Made by a program: the position numbers and the translations under genes
Shown here: in pieces, positions 1 to 7,871 of the stretch
How positions within the stretch are numbered: position 1 is the first letter of the stretch
Layout: the number at the start of each line of letters is the position of its first letter
The notes under the pieces: generated by a model
Databases searched by the model: none
What the model was told of the DNA's origin: nothing
What the model saw: the letters and a program-made list of their open reading frames with translations, nothing else
Assembly: GCA_002781185.1 (NCBI GenBank)
Contig: PEUU01000011.1
Span: 1 to 33,498 of the forward strand
Direction: 5' to 3'
DNA length: 33,498 bases
From: Candidatus Jorgensenbacteria bacterium CG03_land_8_20_14_0_80_38_39
Lineage (GTDB): Bacteria; Patescibacteriota; Minisyncoccia; UBA6257; GWB1-50-10

Positions 1-55
1 TGGAAAGACCGTATACCGCAAGGTATCGCGAGTTCGAATCTCGCCCCTTCCGCCA
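1..55 (+). tRNA. tRNA-Ser(GGA), 3' part only (window starts in the anticodon loop)
   Basis: T-GGA-AA anticodon loop remnant, long variable arm GATACCGCAAGGTATC, T arm GCGAGTTCGAATCTCGC, acceptor CCCTTCC, discriminator G, then CCA. Confidence 0.85.
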
Positions 56-82
56 ATTTATACACGACGAGTTTTCTGTTTC

Positions 83-124
83 GTCCCGCCTCTGGCGGGG
101 CGAGGCAATCCCGCTTAGCGGGAC
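83..124. repeat. Nested palindromic repeat (two GC hairpins)
   Basis: CCCGCC-TCT-GGCGGG (85-99) and TCCCGC-TTA-GCGGGA (109-123); outer GTCCCGC/GCGGGAC also pair. Confidence 0.7.
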
Positions 125-241
125 CCAAAATCCTAATTCTGAAAAATGGCGGTGCCTTTGGCGGAAATGGTTGTTTAGCTATGAGGATAAAATTATTGTA
201 TAATTAAACAAAGGTCGAGTAATTAAAACTTGGGTTGTTTT

Positions 242-1018
242 ATGAAAAAGATTGCTGTTTCTTTAATTGTTTTGGCAATGATGGCATTTGGGACAGTTGG
301 TTTATTAGCGGCGCAGAAGCCGACTATTTTGCCTGTTAAGCCTGGACAGAATATTTTAGATGAGGTTAAGCAAAAAGCCGGAATGACAAAAGAGGAATTT
401 GGGGCTAAAAGAGCAGAATTAAAAAATTTAATGGAACAGAAACAGACCGAATTGCGCAGTCAGATTGAAACCAAGAGAGAACAGTTGAAATCTCAAATTG
501 AGGCCAAAAGAGCAGAATTAAAAACTCGTTTGGCAAAAATTAAAGATGAGAATAAAAGGCAGATTGTTGAAAGAATTCATAATCAGGTTATTGAGTTGAA
601 TAAACGAATGACCGACCACTTTTTAAATGTTCTGGAAAAATTAGAGAAAATTTTGGAAAGAATTTCCAGCCGGACTGCTAAAGCTGAAGCCAATGGCCAA
701 GATATTAACGCGGTAAAAGCCGCGATTACTGAAGCCACTAATGCTATTGTTGCTAGCAGGACCGCGATTCAGAACCAAGCCACTAAAATCTATGTGCCAA
801 CTATTAATACTGAAAATACCTTAAAGACCGATGTGGGGAAAATTCGACAAGCGCTTTATAATGATTTAATGGCGGTTCAAAAAACCGTCAAAGCTGTTCA
901 AGAGGCAGTTAGAAAAGCGGCGACGACTTTGGCTCAGATTCCGAAAGTTGATGAATTAGAAATTGCCACTTCAACAGCGCCGGCCTCAGAAGGAACAACG
1001 ACCCAGCCAATCCAATAA
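242..1018 (+). CDS. Secreted/anchored coiled-coil hypothetical protein
   Basis: ORF; N-terminal signal-like MKKIAVSLIVLAMMAFGTVGLLA and long E/K/R heptad region; ATG at 242 preferred over TTG 230. Confidence 0.7.
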   Translation: MKKIAVSLIVLAMMAFGTVGLLAAQKPTILPVKPGQNILDEVKQKAGMTKEEFGAKRAELKNLMEQKQTELRSQIETKREQLKSQIEAKRAELKTRLAKIKDENKRQIVERIHNQVIELNKRMTDHFLNVLEKLEKILERISSRTAKAEANGQDINAVKAAITEATNAIVASRTAIQNQATKIYVPTINTENTLKTDVGKIRQALYNDLMAVQKTVKAVQEAVRKAATTLAQIPKVDELEIATSTAPASEGTTTQPIQ

Positions 1019-1024
1019 TAAAAT

Positions 1025-1345
1025 ATGGATCAAAACATTGAACCAAAAATTGAACCAGAGAAAAAAATTAATACAAAAAATATCATTATTTCAGTTATTG
1101 TTGGCCTGATAGTTATTTTGATTCTTTTGGGCATTTGGTATTGGTTGAGTCAGAGGAGTGTTGCTCCGGTCGTAGCGCCAATTTTTCAGCCAACGAAAAC
1201 ACCAGTCCAGCCGCCAGCGGCTGTTCAGCCAATTTCACCAAAAGAGGATTCTGTTTCCGCGATTAATCAGGAATTGAATAGTATTGATACTGGTAATTTA
1301 GACCAAGAATTTCAAGCCATTAATGCTGATTTGAATTCTCTGTAA
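1025..1345 (+). CDS. Small single-TM hypothetical protein
   Basis: ORF with one TM segment (IIISVIVGLIVILILLGIWYWL) and Pro-rich linker. Confidence 0.6.
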   Translation: MDQNIEPKIEPEKKINTKNIIISVIVGLIVILILLGIWYWLSQRSVAPVVAPIFQPTKTPVQPPAAVQPISPKEDSVSAINQELNSIDTGNLDQEFQAINADLNSL

Positions 1346-1368
1346 ACGGCATTGCGATTGTGAAAAAT

Positions 1369-1397
1369 AGAAAAGCCCCAGGAATTGGGGCTTTTCT
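1369..1397. terminator. Bidirectional intrinsic terminator
   Basis: AGAAAAGCCCC-aggaatt-GGGGCTTTTCT. Confidence 0.85.
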
Positions 1398-1455
1398 AAA
1401 ACCGGTTTTTGATATACGCTTGTTTATGAAGGGATGATAATAAATAAAGATAATT

Positions 1456-2013
1456 ATGCGAAAATTAAAACCCGTTAGAAGTAATCCAGCCGAGGTGAAT
1501 GCCGGTCTACAAGCAGACCGGACTTCTAACGGGTTAAATCGGGAAGAATTTGAGAAAATTGTCGTGGAAGGAATAGAAGCGATTCCGAAAAAGTTTTTGC
1601 GGAAATTGGATAATGTGGCGATTGTTATTGAGGATAAACCGACGCCAGTCCAAAAAAAGAAACTAAACCCCTACACCAATACCATTGGTGTGGGGGTAAA
1701 CATTCATCCGGGCTGGACGCTTTTCGGTTTATACGAAGGCGTGCCGCAGTTGGAACGGGGAGCGAACTACAGCGCGGCGCTTTCAGACAAAATAACTATC
1801 TTCCAAAAGCCGATTGAGGAAGAAGCGGCTAATGAAAAAGATTTGAAAGAAATAGTAAAAAATACCATCTGGCACGAAATTGCCCACCATTTCGGGATGG
1901 ACGAAGCCCGGGTGCGTCAGGCCGAAATCAAAAGGCGGAAAATTTTGCGGCAACGGGAGAAAATCATCCACCGCGACCCGAAGGAGACTGAGGTAAAATC
2001 CATTGTTTTCTGA
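1456..2013 (+). CDS. Zincin-like metallopeptidase (Zincin_1 / PF06262-like)
   Basis: HEIAHHFGMDEARVR metal-binding motif; LDNVAIVIED...NTIWHEIAHHFG architecture. Confidence 0.75.
   Translation: MRKLKPVRSNPAEVNAGLQADRTSNGLNREEFEKIVVEGIEAIPKKFLRKLDNVAIVIEDKPTPVQKKKLNPYTNTIGVGVNIHPGWTLFGLYEGVPQLERGANYSAALSDKITIFQKPIEEEAANEKDLKEIVKNTIWHEIAHHFGMDEARVRQAEIKRRKILRQREKIIHRDPKETEVKSIVF
1469..1535. repeat. Nested palindromic element inside the zincin CDS N-terminus
   Basis: AACCCGTTAGAAGT (1469-1482) / ACTTCTAACGGGTT (1522-1535) perfect 14-bp arms; inner CCGGTCT/AGACCGG. Confidence 0.85.
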
Positions 2014-2051
2014 TATAATCATTTAAAGGTTGCCTAATAAAAAATATCAAT

Positions 2052-2603
2052 ATGGGAAATAATAAAATTCTTTACGTTGTCATTGTGCTCTTAATTGCTG
2101 TGATTGTCGGCGGTGGAATCTATTTTATTTTGAATAAACAAGGGGCAAAAACAGAACCTACAAGTCAGCCGCCAACAGCTCCTGCTCCACAGCCGCCAGT
2201 TGCCGGTCAAACGCCGGTCGCGCCAATAAACCAAACCCTTTCAGAGCAACCGAATCAGGCAAAATTTAACGAGTATCTGACTAAAGCCAACTTGGGGAAA
2301 CTTCCGGCAAACGAGAAATTTAATCCTTTTAAAGTCGTAGCGACAACGGTGTTTACGAGCGCTGACCAATTCTGTACCTCGCTGGAGATAAAAAAGACAA
2401 TACCTTCTGGTAGTTTTAGCGTGGCTATCTATGATACTGTTAAAAAAGATTATCTTCAGTCTAAAACTGTTTTTCCGGTAGAGTTGAAAAAAGGAGGTAG
2501 TACTGGTTGTAGCGGCGTCGTAGATCAACCGGCGGGAAAATACGAATACAAAATTTACATTGACGATGTTTTGGCTGTAGTTTTGCCGTACGAGATAAAA
2601 TAG
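2052..2603 (+). CDS. Membrane-anchored hypothetical protein
   Basis: ORF with N-terminal TM, Pro-rich linker and globular C-terminal part. Confidence 0.65.
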   Translation: MGNNKILYVVIVLLIAVIVGGGIYFILNKQGAKTEPTSQPPTAPAPQPPVAGQTPVAPINQTLSEQPNQAKFNEYLTKANLGKLPANEKFNPFKVVATTVFTSADQFCTSLEIKKTIPSGSFSVAIYDTVKKDYLQSKTVFPVELKKGGSTGCSGVVDQPAGKYEYKIYIDDVLAVVLPYEIK

Positions 2604-2651
2604 CAACAAGACCAGGTTCTTTAAACCCGTCTCTCTGTGTTTAGGAATTCA

Positions 2652-2679
2652 AACAGCCGCGCCAAATCGGCTGTTTTTT
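2652..2679 (+). terminator. Intrinsic terminator
   Basis: AACAGCCG-cgccaaat-CGGCTGTT followed by TTTT. Confidence 0.8.
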
Positions 2680-2775
2680 GCGGAAAAATTTCGATTGGTT
2701 AACTTTGGCGGGATTTTTATTCGTCAAAGCCGTTAAAAAAAGATAATGGAGGTATAAAATGTGGGGTTGATATAT

Positions 2776-2800
2776 GTCAACCATTGACTTATTGGTTGAC
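2776..2800. promoter_or_regulatory. Operator-like inverted repeat upstream of the HTH gene
   Basis: GTCAACCA...TGGTTGAC; GTCAAC-N13-GTTGAC, same geometry as 3090-3114. Confidence 0.6.
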
Positions 2801-2829
2801 GAAAATTATCATTTAAATATATTAAATGT

Positions 2830-3084
2830 ATGGATAAAAAGTTTCTTTCTACAACTGAGGTGGCGTTGCTCTTGGGCATCAGCCGGCAGGCAGTTTTCAA
2901 AAAAATAAAGTCCGGCCAAATTAAAGCCCGAAAATCTGGCCGCCATTTTGCAATTAGCAGAAAAGATTTGGCCGAAACCTTAAGCGGTACCATAGCCAAG
3001 GCCATGAAAAAGGAAATGGAAAGAGCTGCTTTGAGGGTGGTAGAAAAATATAGCGATATCGTAAAATCATTAGGAGAAGAATAA
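2830..3084 (+). CDS. Excisionase/MerR-like helix-turn-helix DNA-binding protein
   Basis: STTEVALLLGISRQAVFKKIKSGQIKARKSGRHFAISRKDLAE HTH signature. Confidence 0.75.
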   Translation: MDKKFLSTTEVALLLGISRQAVFKKIKSGQIKARKSGRHFAISRKDLAETLSGTIAKAMKKEMERAALRVVEKYSDIVKSLGEE

Positions 3085-3089
3085 CTCTC

Positions 3090-3114
3090 GTCAACTATTT
3101 TAAATTTGGTTGAC
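3090..3114. promoter_or_regulatory. Second operator-like inverted repeat, downstream of the HTH gene
   Basis: GTCAAC-N13-GTTGAC. Confidence 0.5.
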
Positions 3115-3357
3115 AAGAAAAAAACAAGGGAGAGAAGAAAAATAGATTAAATAGTTATGACGAAAATCAAAGATTTACTATCCCACCGGAAAGTGAAACA
3201 ATGGATGGAAATAAATCGGCTACCCCCCGCGACCCGAAGGAGATTTTGAAGGGGATTCAAATAAAAAATGAAAAAATCGGCTAATTTCTTTATTTTTTGG
3301 CTATTTTCCTCAGCCTTTGGGTTGAGGATTTTTTGTGGTAGGATTATAATATAGAAT

Positions 3358-4578
3358 ATGCCAATTACAAAAATAGCCACATTCGTAGCACCACAAATTA
3401 AAATCTCTAAACCCTTTGAAACATCTCTTAATGGCGTTGATTTATCTTTTGCAAATATTAAGGAATACGAACGAACAAAACATGTTCACAGATTACATCC
3501 TTATCTTGGGAAATTTATTCCTCAATTGGTAGAAGTATTTTTACGCAGTTATTTTAAAAAAGGCGATTCAATTCTTGACCCCTTTATGGGGTCGGGGACA
3601 ACTTTAATTGAGGCAAATGTGTTGGGCATGCATTCTGCCGGCGTTGAAATTTCGCTATTTAATTGTTTAATAGCTGATATTAAAACCAAAAAATATGATA
3701 TACCCTTAGTTGAAAAAGAAATAAAAGATATTCTTTTTAAGACAAAGGAATATAGTAATTGGTTGGCACAGGGGCAAAAACAGGCCACTTTTTTGCAAAA
3801 ATCTTTTAAAAAATATAAAACTGACAGCGAATATCTTAATAAATGGTTATCAAACAGAGCCTTACAGGAAATATTATTTTATAATGGTCAGATTGAAAAT
3901 TATCAGAATCAAGACATTCTTAAAATTATTTTAAGTCGGGCAACAAGGAGTGCTCGTTTAATACCGCATTATGATCTGGCTAGACCATCAAAGCCGGTTC
4001 GCGGGAAATATTATTGCATAAAACACAGACGGTACTGCGAGCCAATTAATGAAGCAATAAAATTTATAAATAGATATAGTTGGGATACCATCAGAAGAAT
4101 TAAAGAATTTGAAAACATAAGGACAAATGCTCATATAAAAATAATTCAGGGAGATTCGAGAGAGATTGATTTTAACAGGATCGAAGGGTACAAAGGCGGG
4201 AAATTTGATGGGATTTTTACCTCACCGCCGTATGTTGGCCTGATAGATTATCACGACCAACATCGCTATGCTTACGAACTTTTTGGATTTAATGACAACG
4301 GCCTTAAAGAAATCGGCCCAGCTTCAAGAGGTAGAAGTCGTGAAGCCAAAAAAGAATATAAAAATGACATTATTGCCGTATTTCAAAATATGAACCGGTT
4401 TTTAAAACCGAAAGCAAAAATTTTTGTTGTAGTTAACGATAGAGATAATCTTTATCCGGAAGTTGCCTCAGCCTGCGGTTATGAAATTGAAAAAGTTTTT
4501 CACAGGCCCGTTTTAATGAGAACAGAACGTGATAACACGCGTTTTTCAGAAAGTATTTATTATTTTATAAAACGATAA
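3358..4578 (+). CDS. Site-specific DNA methyltransferase (amino-MTase type, TSPPY motif)
   Basis: DPFMGSGTTLIEA (motif I) and TSPPYVGLIDYHDQHRYAYELF (motif IV). Confidence 0.85.
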   Translation: MPITKIATFVAPQIKISKPFETSLNGVDLSFANIKEYERTKHVHRLHPYLGKFIPQLVEVFLRSYFKKGDSILDPFMGSGTTLIEANVLGMHSAGVEISLFNCLIADIKTKKYDIPLVEKEIKDILFKTKEYSNWLAQGQKQATFLQKSFKKYKTDSEYLNKWLSNRALQEILFYNGQIENYQNQDILKIILSRATRSARLIPHYDLARPSKPVRGKYYCIKHRRYCEPINEAIKFINRYSWDTIRRIKEFENIRTNAHIKIIQGDSREIDFNRIEGYKGGKFDGIFTSPPYVGLIDYHDQHRYAYELFGFNDNGLKEIGPASRGRSREAKKEYKNDIIAVFQNMNRFLKPKAKIFVVVNDRDNLYPEVASACGYEIEKVFHRPVLMRTERDNTRFSESIYYFIKR

Positions 4579-4579
4579 T

Positions 4580-5362
4580 ATGGCATTATCTTTAAAAACA
4601 AAAAATGAAATTAGCCAGCTCCTTATCGAAGCAGTTGAGAATAAATTAAAAGAGTACAAACCAGAAACTGCTTATGCTCCTTTTCACCATCGATTACTTG
4701 GTAAAGACAGATATGCCATGTTTTCTTTTATTCAATCAATGAATACTACTTTCGGAATGTCTATTTGGGAGCAGGTTGCAGTGATATTATCCAGGGGAGC
4801 TAATTATAAAGCCGATAGACAATATAAATTACTCGGTGAAATAGATAATGATACTGACGCATTTATTAGAGATACTCATCATAAATTAAGAGAAGGGAAA
4901 ATAACGGTCAATAAAGAAAAAGAAATTGAGCAAATTAGAAAAAGAATAAAGAAAGGCAAAGCAAATGAAGATCCCGATTCAATTGTGGATTTATTTATAA
5001 ATATTAAAGGCGTAGAGAATTACTTCGATATTACCAGTGTTAAATCCAACATAAAAGAATTTGTCGCATTGAAGCTTAAATTACTAAGATGGACTGCATT
5101 AAGATTGAGTCAAGATAATAATGCCACTGTCTTTACTAGACTTGCAATAGCATATAACCCTTATTATCCCGAACCATATGAACGTTGGACATTAAAAGGA
5201 TTATATGACTTAGCAAGAGGAGAAATTTTGGTAGGCGAGGAATTTTGGAATTTTGTTGCTGGCGATGATATTTATAAAGATTTGCTTGATGTTTTTCAGG
5301 AAGCGGGTGAAAAATTAAGGCCGAAAATTGATAAAAGATTTACCAAGTTCAGAAAAGTTTAG
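4580..5362 (+). CDS. Putative TdeIII-family type II restriction endonuclease (GGNCC-type family)
   Basis: 1-nt gap after the MTase; PFHHRLLGKDRYAMFSFIQSMNTTFGMSIWE and GLYDLARGEILVGEEFWNFVAGDD match my memory of the TdeIII family. Confidence 0.65.
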   Translation: MALSLKTKNEISQLLIEAVENKLKEYKPETAYAPFHHRLLGKDRYAMFSFIQSMNTTFGMSIWEQVAVILSRGANYKADRQYKLLGEIDNDTDAFIRDTHHKLREGKITVNKEKEIEQIRKRIKKGKANEDPDSIVDLFINIKGVENYFDITSVKSNIKEFVALKLKLLRWTALRLSQDNNATVFTRLAIAYNPYYPEPYERWTLKGLYDLARGEILVGEEFWNFVAGDDIYKDLLDVFQEAGEKLRPKIDKRFTKFRKV

Positions 5363-5377
5363 TTTTTTATTTTTAAA

Positions 5378-5402
5378 ATTTCTCCGCAGACTGCCGGAGG
5401 AA
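5378..5402. terminator. Hairpin downstream of the R-M operon
   Basis: TTTCTCCG-cagactgc-CGGAGGAAA. Confidence 0.5.
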
Positions 5403-5479
5403 ATAAAAATTGTGAAAGATAAAAAAACCACCCTCCGCGACCCGAAGGAGATTTTATAAATTTCAAAATATTTTAAAAA

Positions 5480-5842
5480 ATGACTAATACTATCAAAGAT
5501 GGTCCATTTTGTGTAGATTGTAGAGCAAGAAAAGAATCTAGATTTTGTGTGAATTGTCAAAAGGAGACATCTAATTTATTTCAAGTTCAGATAATAGAGA
5601 CCATGAGGGCCCGAGAATCTATTGGAATAAAACAAAAGCGCCAAGGGTTTAAAGGTTTTATTAAGAAAATTTTTCAAGGATTTAAACCAAGTGGCGATCC
5701 ACAACTATCCCAAGGCGTTGATGTTCAAATGATAGTTGATAAAGAAAAAAATGAATATCACCACATAGTTAAAAATAATTTAACAGGTAAAATATTACAC
5801 GAAGAACACGAAAAGCTGACCGAACATAAACCTAAAAAATAG
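5480..5842 (+). CDS. Small zinc-ribbon-like protein
   Basis: N-terminal CVDCRARKESRFCVNC (CxxC-x10-CxxC). Confidence 0.55.
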   Translation: MTNTIKDGPFCVDCRARKESRFCVNCQKETSNLFQVQIIETMRARESIGIKQKRQGFKGFIKKIFQGFKPSGDPQLSQGVDVQMIVDKEKNEYHHIVKNNLTGKILHEEHEKLTEHKPKK

Positions 5843-5851
5843 AAACTACGA

Positions 5852-5881
5852 CTTAGCCAACAAAAAATTAGGCCGATAAAT
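5852..5881 (+). repeat. Module-bordering direct repeat, copy R1
   Basis: CTTAGCCAACAAAAAATTAGGCCGATAAAT; near-identical to 6251-6281 and 8851-8887. Confidence 0.8.
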
Positions 5882-5882
5882 A

Positions 5883-5916
5883 AACATTCCAACATTCTAT
5901 AGAATGTTAGAATGTT
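5883..5916. promoter_or_regulatory. Palindromic operator copy 1
   Basis: AACATTCCAACATTCTATAGAATGTTAGAATGTT: 34 bp palindrome with one mismatched pair. Confidence 0.8.
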
Positions 5917-5951
5917 GTAATATGATACGGAAAGGATTATAATTTTTTAAC

Positions 5952-6218
5952 GTGAAAACACCAAAACAGTTAGAACGATATTTTAAGGGTGCGGCAAATC
6001 ATTGGCGAATCGCCATTTTACTTGCCGTTGAGAAAAACGAAGGAATCACAGTAGAAGGGATTGCCGAGGAACTTGATGCCGACTTTAAAAATATTTCTCA
6101 GCACACTCGCCGACTGGTTCAAGCCGGTCTTTTGAATAAAAAGTACCGAGGCCGCCAGGTAGCCCACTCTCTTTCACCCTACGGCAAATCCTTCCTCAGG
6201 TTCATGAGAACATTCTAA
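5952..6218 (+). CDS. ArsR-like winged-helix transcriptional regulator (no Cys)
   Basis: HWRIAILLAVEKNEGITVEGIAEELDADFKNISQHTRRLVQAGLLNKKYRGRQVAHSLSPYG wHTH; GTG start. Confidence 0.75.
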   Translation: MKTPKQLERYFKGAANHWRIAILLAVEKNEGITVEGIAEELDADFKNISQHTRRLVQAGLLNKKYRGRQVAHSLSPYGKSFLRFMRTF

Positions 6219-6239
6219 CATTCTATAGAATGTTAGAAT
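6212..6239. promoter_or_regulatory. Palindromic operator copy 2, overlapping the 3' end of the regulator CDS
   Basis: ATTCTAACATTCTATAGAATGTTAGAAT: 28 bp perfect palindrome. Confidence 0.85.
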
Positions 6240-6250
6240 ATATATGAGGT

Positions 6251-6281
6251 GGCCAACAAAAAATTAGGCGAATAAATTTAT
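6251..6281 (+). repeat. Module direct repeat, copy R2
   Basis: GGCCAACAAAAAATTAGGCGAATAAATTTAT. Confidence 0.8.
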
Positions 6282-6290
6282 GACTATTTT

Positions 6291-7796
6291 ATGACTCAGG
6301 AAGAAGCATTAGAAATATTGAAAGCCGGGCACAATGTGTATTTGACCGGAGCAGCGGGAACAGGGAAAACATATTTGCTTAACGAGTATATCCAATTTTT
6401 AAAAGCAGAAAAAATCGGCGTGGCTGTAACCGCTTCTACCGGCATTGCTGCAACTCATCTGGCTGGACTTACGATTCATTCTTGGGCAGGGATCGGAGTT
6501 GAACGTTTTGCCTCGGACGTGGATATAAAAATGATGGCTGCTAATCGCAGAGTGGCTAAGCGATTTGCAGAAACCGATGTGCTTATTATCGATGAAATTT
6601 CCATGCTTGACGCCGACCGCCTAAATTTAGTTGAAAGGGTAGCGAGGATAGCTAAAGGAAATTGGAAACCTTTTGGCGGGATACAAATAGTGCTCTGCGG
6701 AGATTTTTTTCAACTTCCACCGGTGGCTAAGGAAGGCGAGCCTCCGCCGCGGTTTGCCTATCATTCCTCGGCTTGGAAAGAATTAGATTTAAAAATTTGT
6801 TATTTACATGAACAGTATCGGCAAGGGGACCAAAAATTTTTCAATATTCTCAATGCAATTAGGCAAGCCAGAGTAGATAATTTTGTGATATCAAACCTTC
6901 AGGCGCGACGGAATGCAAAACTCGCCAATAAGGAAGTCACCAAACTTTACTCGCACAATGTGGATGTGGATGCAGAGAATATCAAAGAACTTAACCGACT
7001 TCCCGGAAAAGAAATGCATTATAAAATGGAAGCATCAGGCGTTCCCGCAATTGTAAAATTACTTAAAGGCGGATGTCTGGCGCCGGAAATTTTAACGGTT
7101 AAAAAAGGCGCTAAAGTAATGTTTGTAAAAAATAATTTTGAGAAGGGATATGTGAATGGAACACTCGGCAGCGTAGTCGGTTTTAATGATTGGGGATATC
7201 CAATAGTCGCTACCTTTAATGGCCAAGAGATTAGCGCTTCGCCGGAGACATGGAATGTTGAGGAAAACGGCAAGGTGCTTGCCAAAATTACCCAAGTCCC
7301 TTTGAGACTTGCCTGGGCTATTACTATTCACAAAAGCCAGGGGATGACGCTTGACGCGGCAGAAATCAATCTCGCGGAGGCGTTTGAAAAAGGCATGGGA
7401 TATGTGGCTCTTTCGCGGGTCCGCTCCCTTAATGGCATAAAATTGATTGACTTTAATGAAATGGCGTTGCAAGTGCATCCGGAAATTTTAGCCTACGATA
7501 AAGAATTGCAACAGCGTTCAGAGGAAGCGAGACTAAAGTTTTATTCTTTACCAAGTAAGTACAAAAAATTCAAAACAGAAGGAAATGTAAAGGCCTACTC
7601 TGTGAATGAAATCAGAAAATTCTACCCAGCGGCTTATCAGAAATGGTCCTTAGAAGAAGAGAGAAATCTTGTTGATAGTTTTAAAGAAGGTGCGAAGATA
7701 AAAGTAATTGCTAAGAATCTGGGGAGAAAAAGCGGCGCTATCCGCTCGCGTCTAAAAAAGTTGGGATTAATAAAAAATCAGCGGTTCGAAAAATAA
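6291..7796 (+). CDS. PIF1-like SF1 DNA helicase with C-terminal HTH-like domain
   Basis: Walker A GAAGTGKT, Walker B LIIDEISML, GDFFQLPPV, AITIHKSQGMTLD, GYVALSRVRS; C-terminal WSLEEERNLVDSFKEGAKIKVIAKNLGRKSGAIRSRLKKLGL. Confidence 0.9.
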   Translation: MTQEEALEILKAGHNVYLTGAAGTGKTYLLNEYIQFLKAEKIGVAVTASTGIAATHLAGLTIHSWAGIGVERFASDVDIKMMAANRRVAKRFAETDVLIIDEISMLDADRLNLVERVARIAKGNWKPFGGIQIVLCGDFFQLPPVAKEGEPPPRFAYHSSAWKELDLKICYLHEQYRQGDQKFFNILNAIRQARVDNFVISNLQARRNAKLANKEVTKLYSHNVDVDAENIKELNRLPGKEMHYKMEASGVPAIVKLLKGGCLAPEILTVKKGAKVMFVKNNFEKGYVNGTLGSVVGFNDWGYPIVATFNGQEISASPETWNVEENGKVLAKITQVPLRLAWAITIHKSQGMTLDAAEINLAEAFEKGMGYVALSRVRSLNGIKLIDFNEMALQVHPEILAYDKELQQRSEEARLKFYSLPSKYKKFKTEGNVKAYSVNEIRKFYPAAYQKWSLEEERNLVDSFKEGAKIKVIAKNLGRKSGAIRSRLKKLGLIKNQRFEK

Positions 7797-7824
7797 AACA
7801 TCTAACACCTTTAATATTTAATAA

Positions 7825-7856
7825 ACATTCTAACATTCTATAGAATGTTAGAATGT
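7825..7856. promoter_or_regulatory. Palindromic operator copy 3
   Basis: ACATTCTAACATTCTATAGAATGTTAGAATGT: 32 bp perfect palindrome. Confidence 0.85.
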
Positions 7857-7871
7857 CATTGTAAGAAAATT

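Noticed and set aside
7092-7478. Antisense ORFs overlapping strong CDSs (also 1783-2022, 2241-2609, 2733-3116, 3549-3788, 11867-12151, 15942-16259, 17607-18011, 20119-20359, 22211-22654, 23827-24096)
   Set aside because: All lie opposite well-supported genes with clear family motifs; their products look compositional and lack recognisable domains
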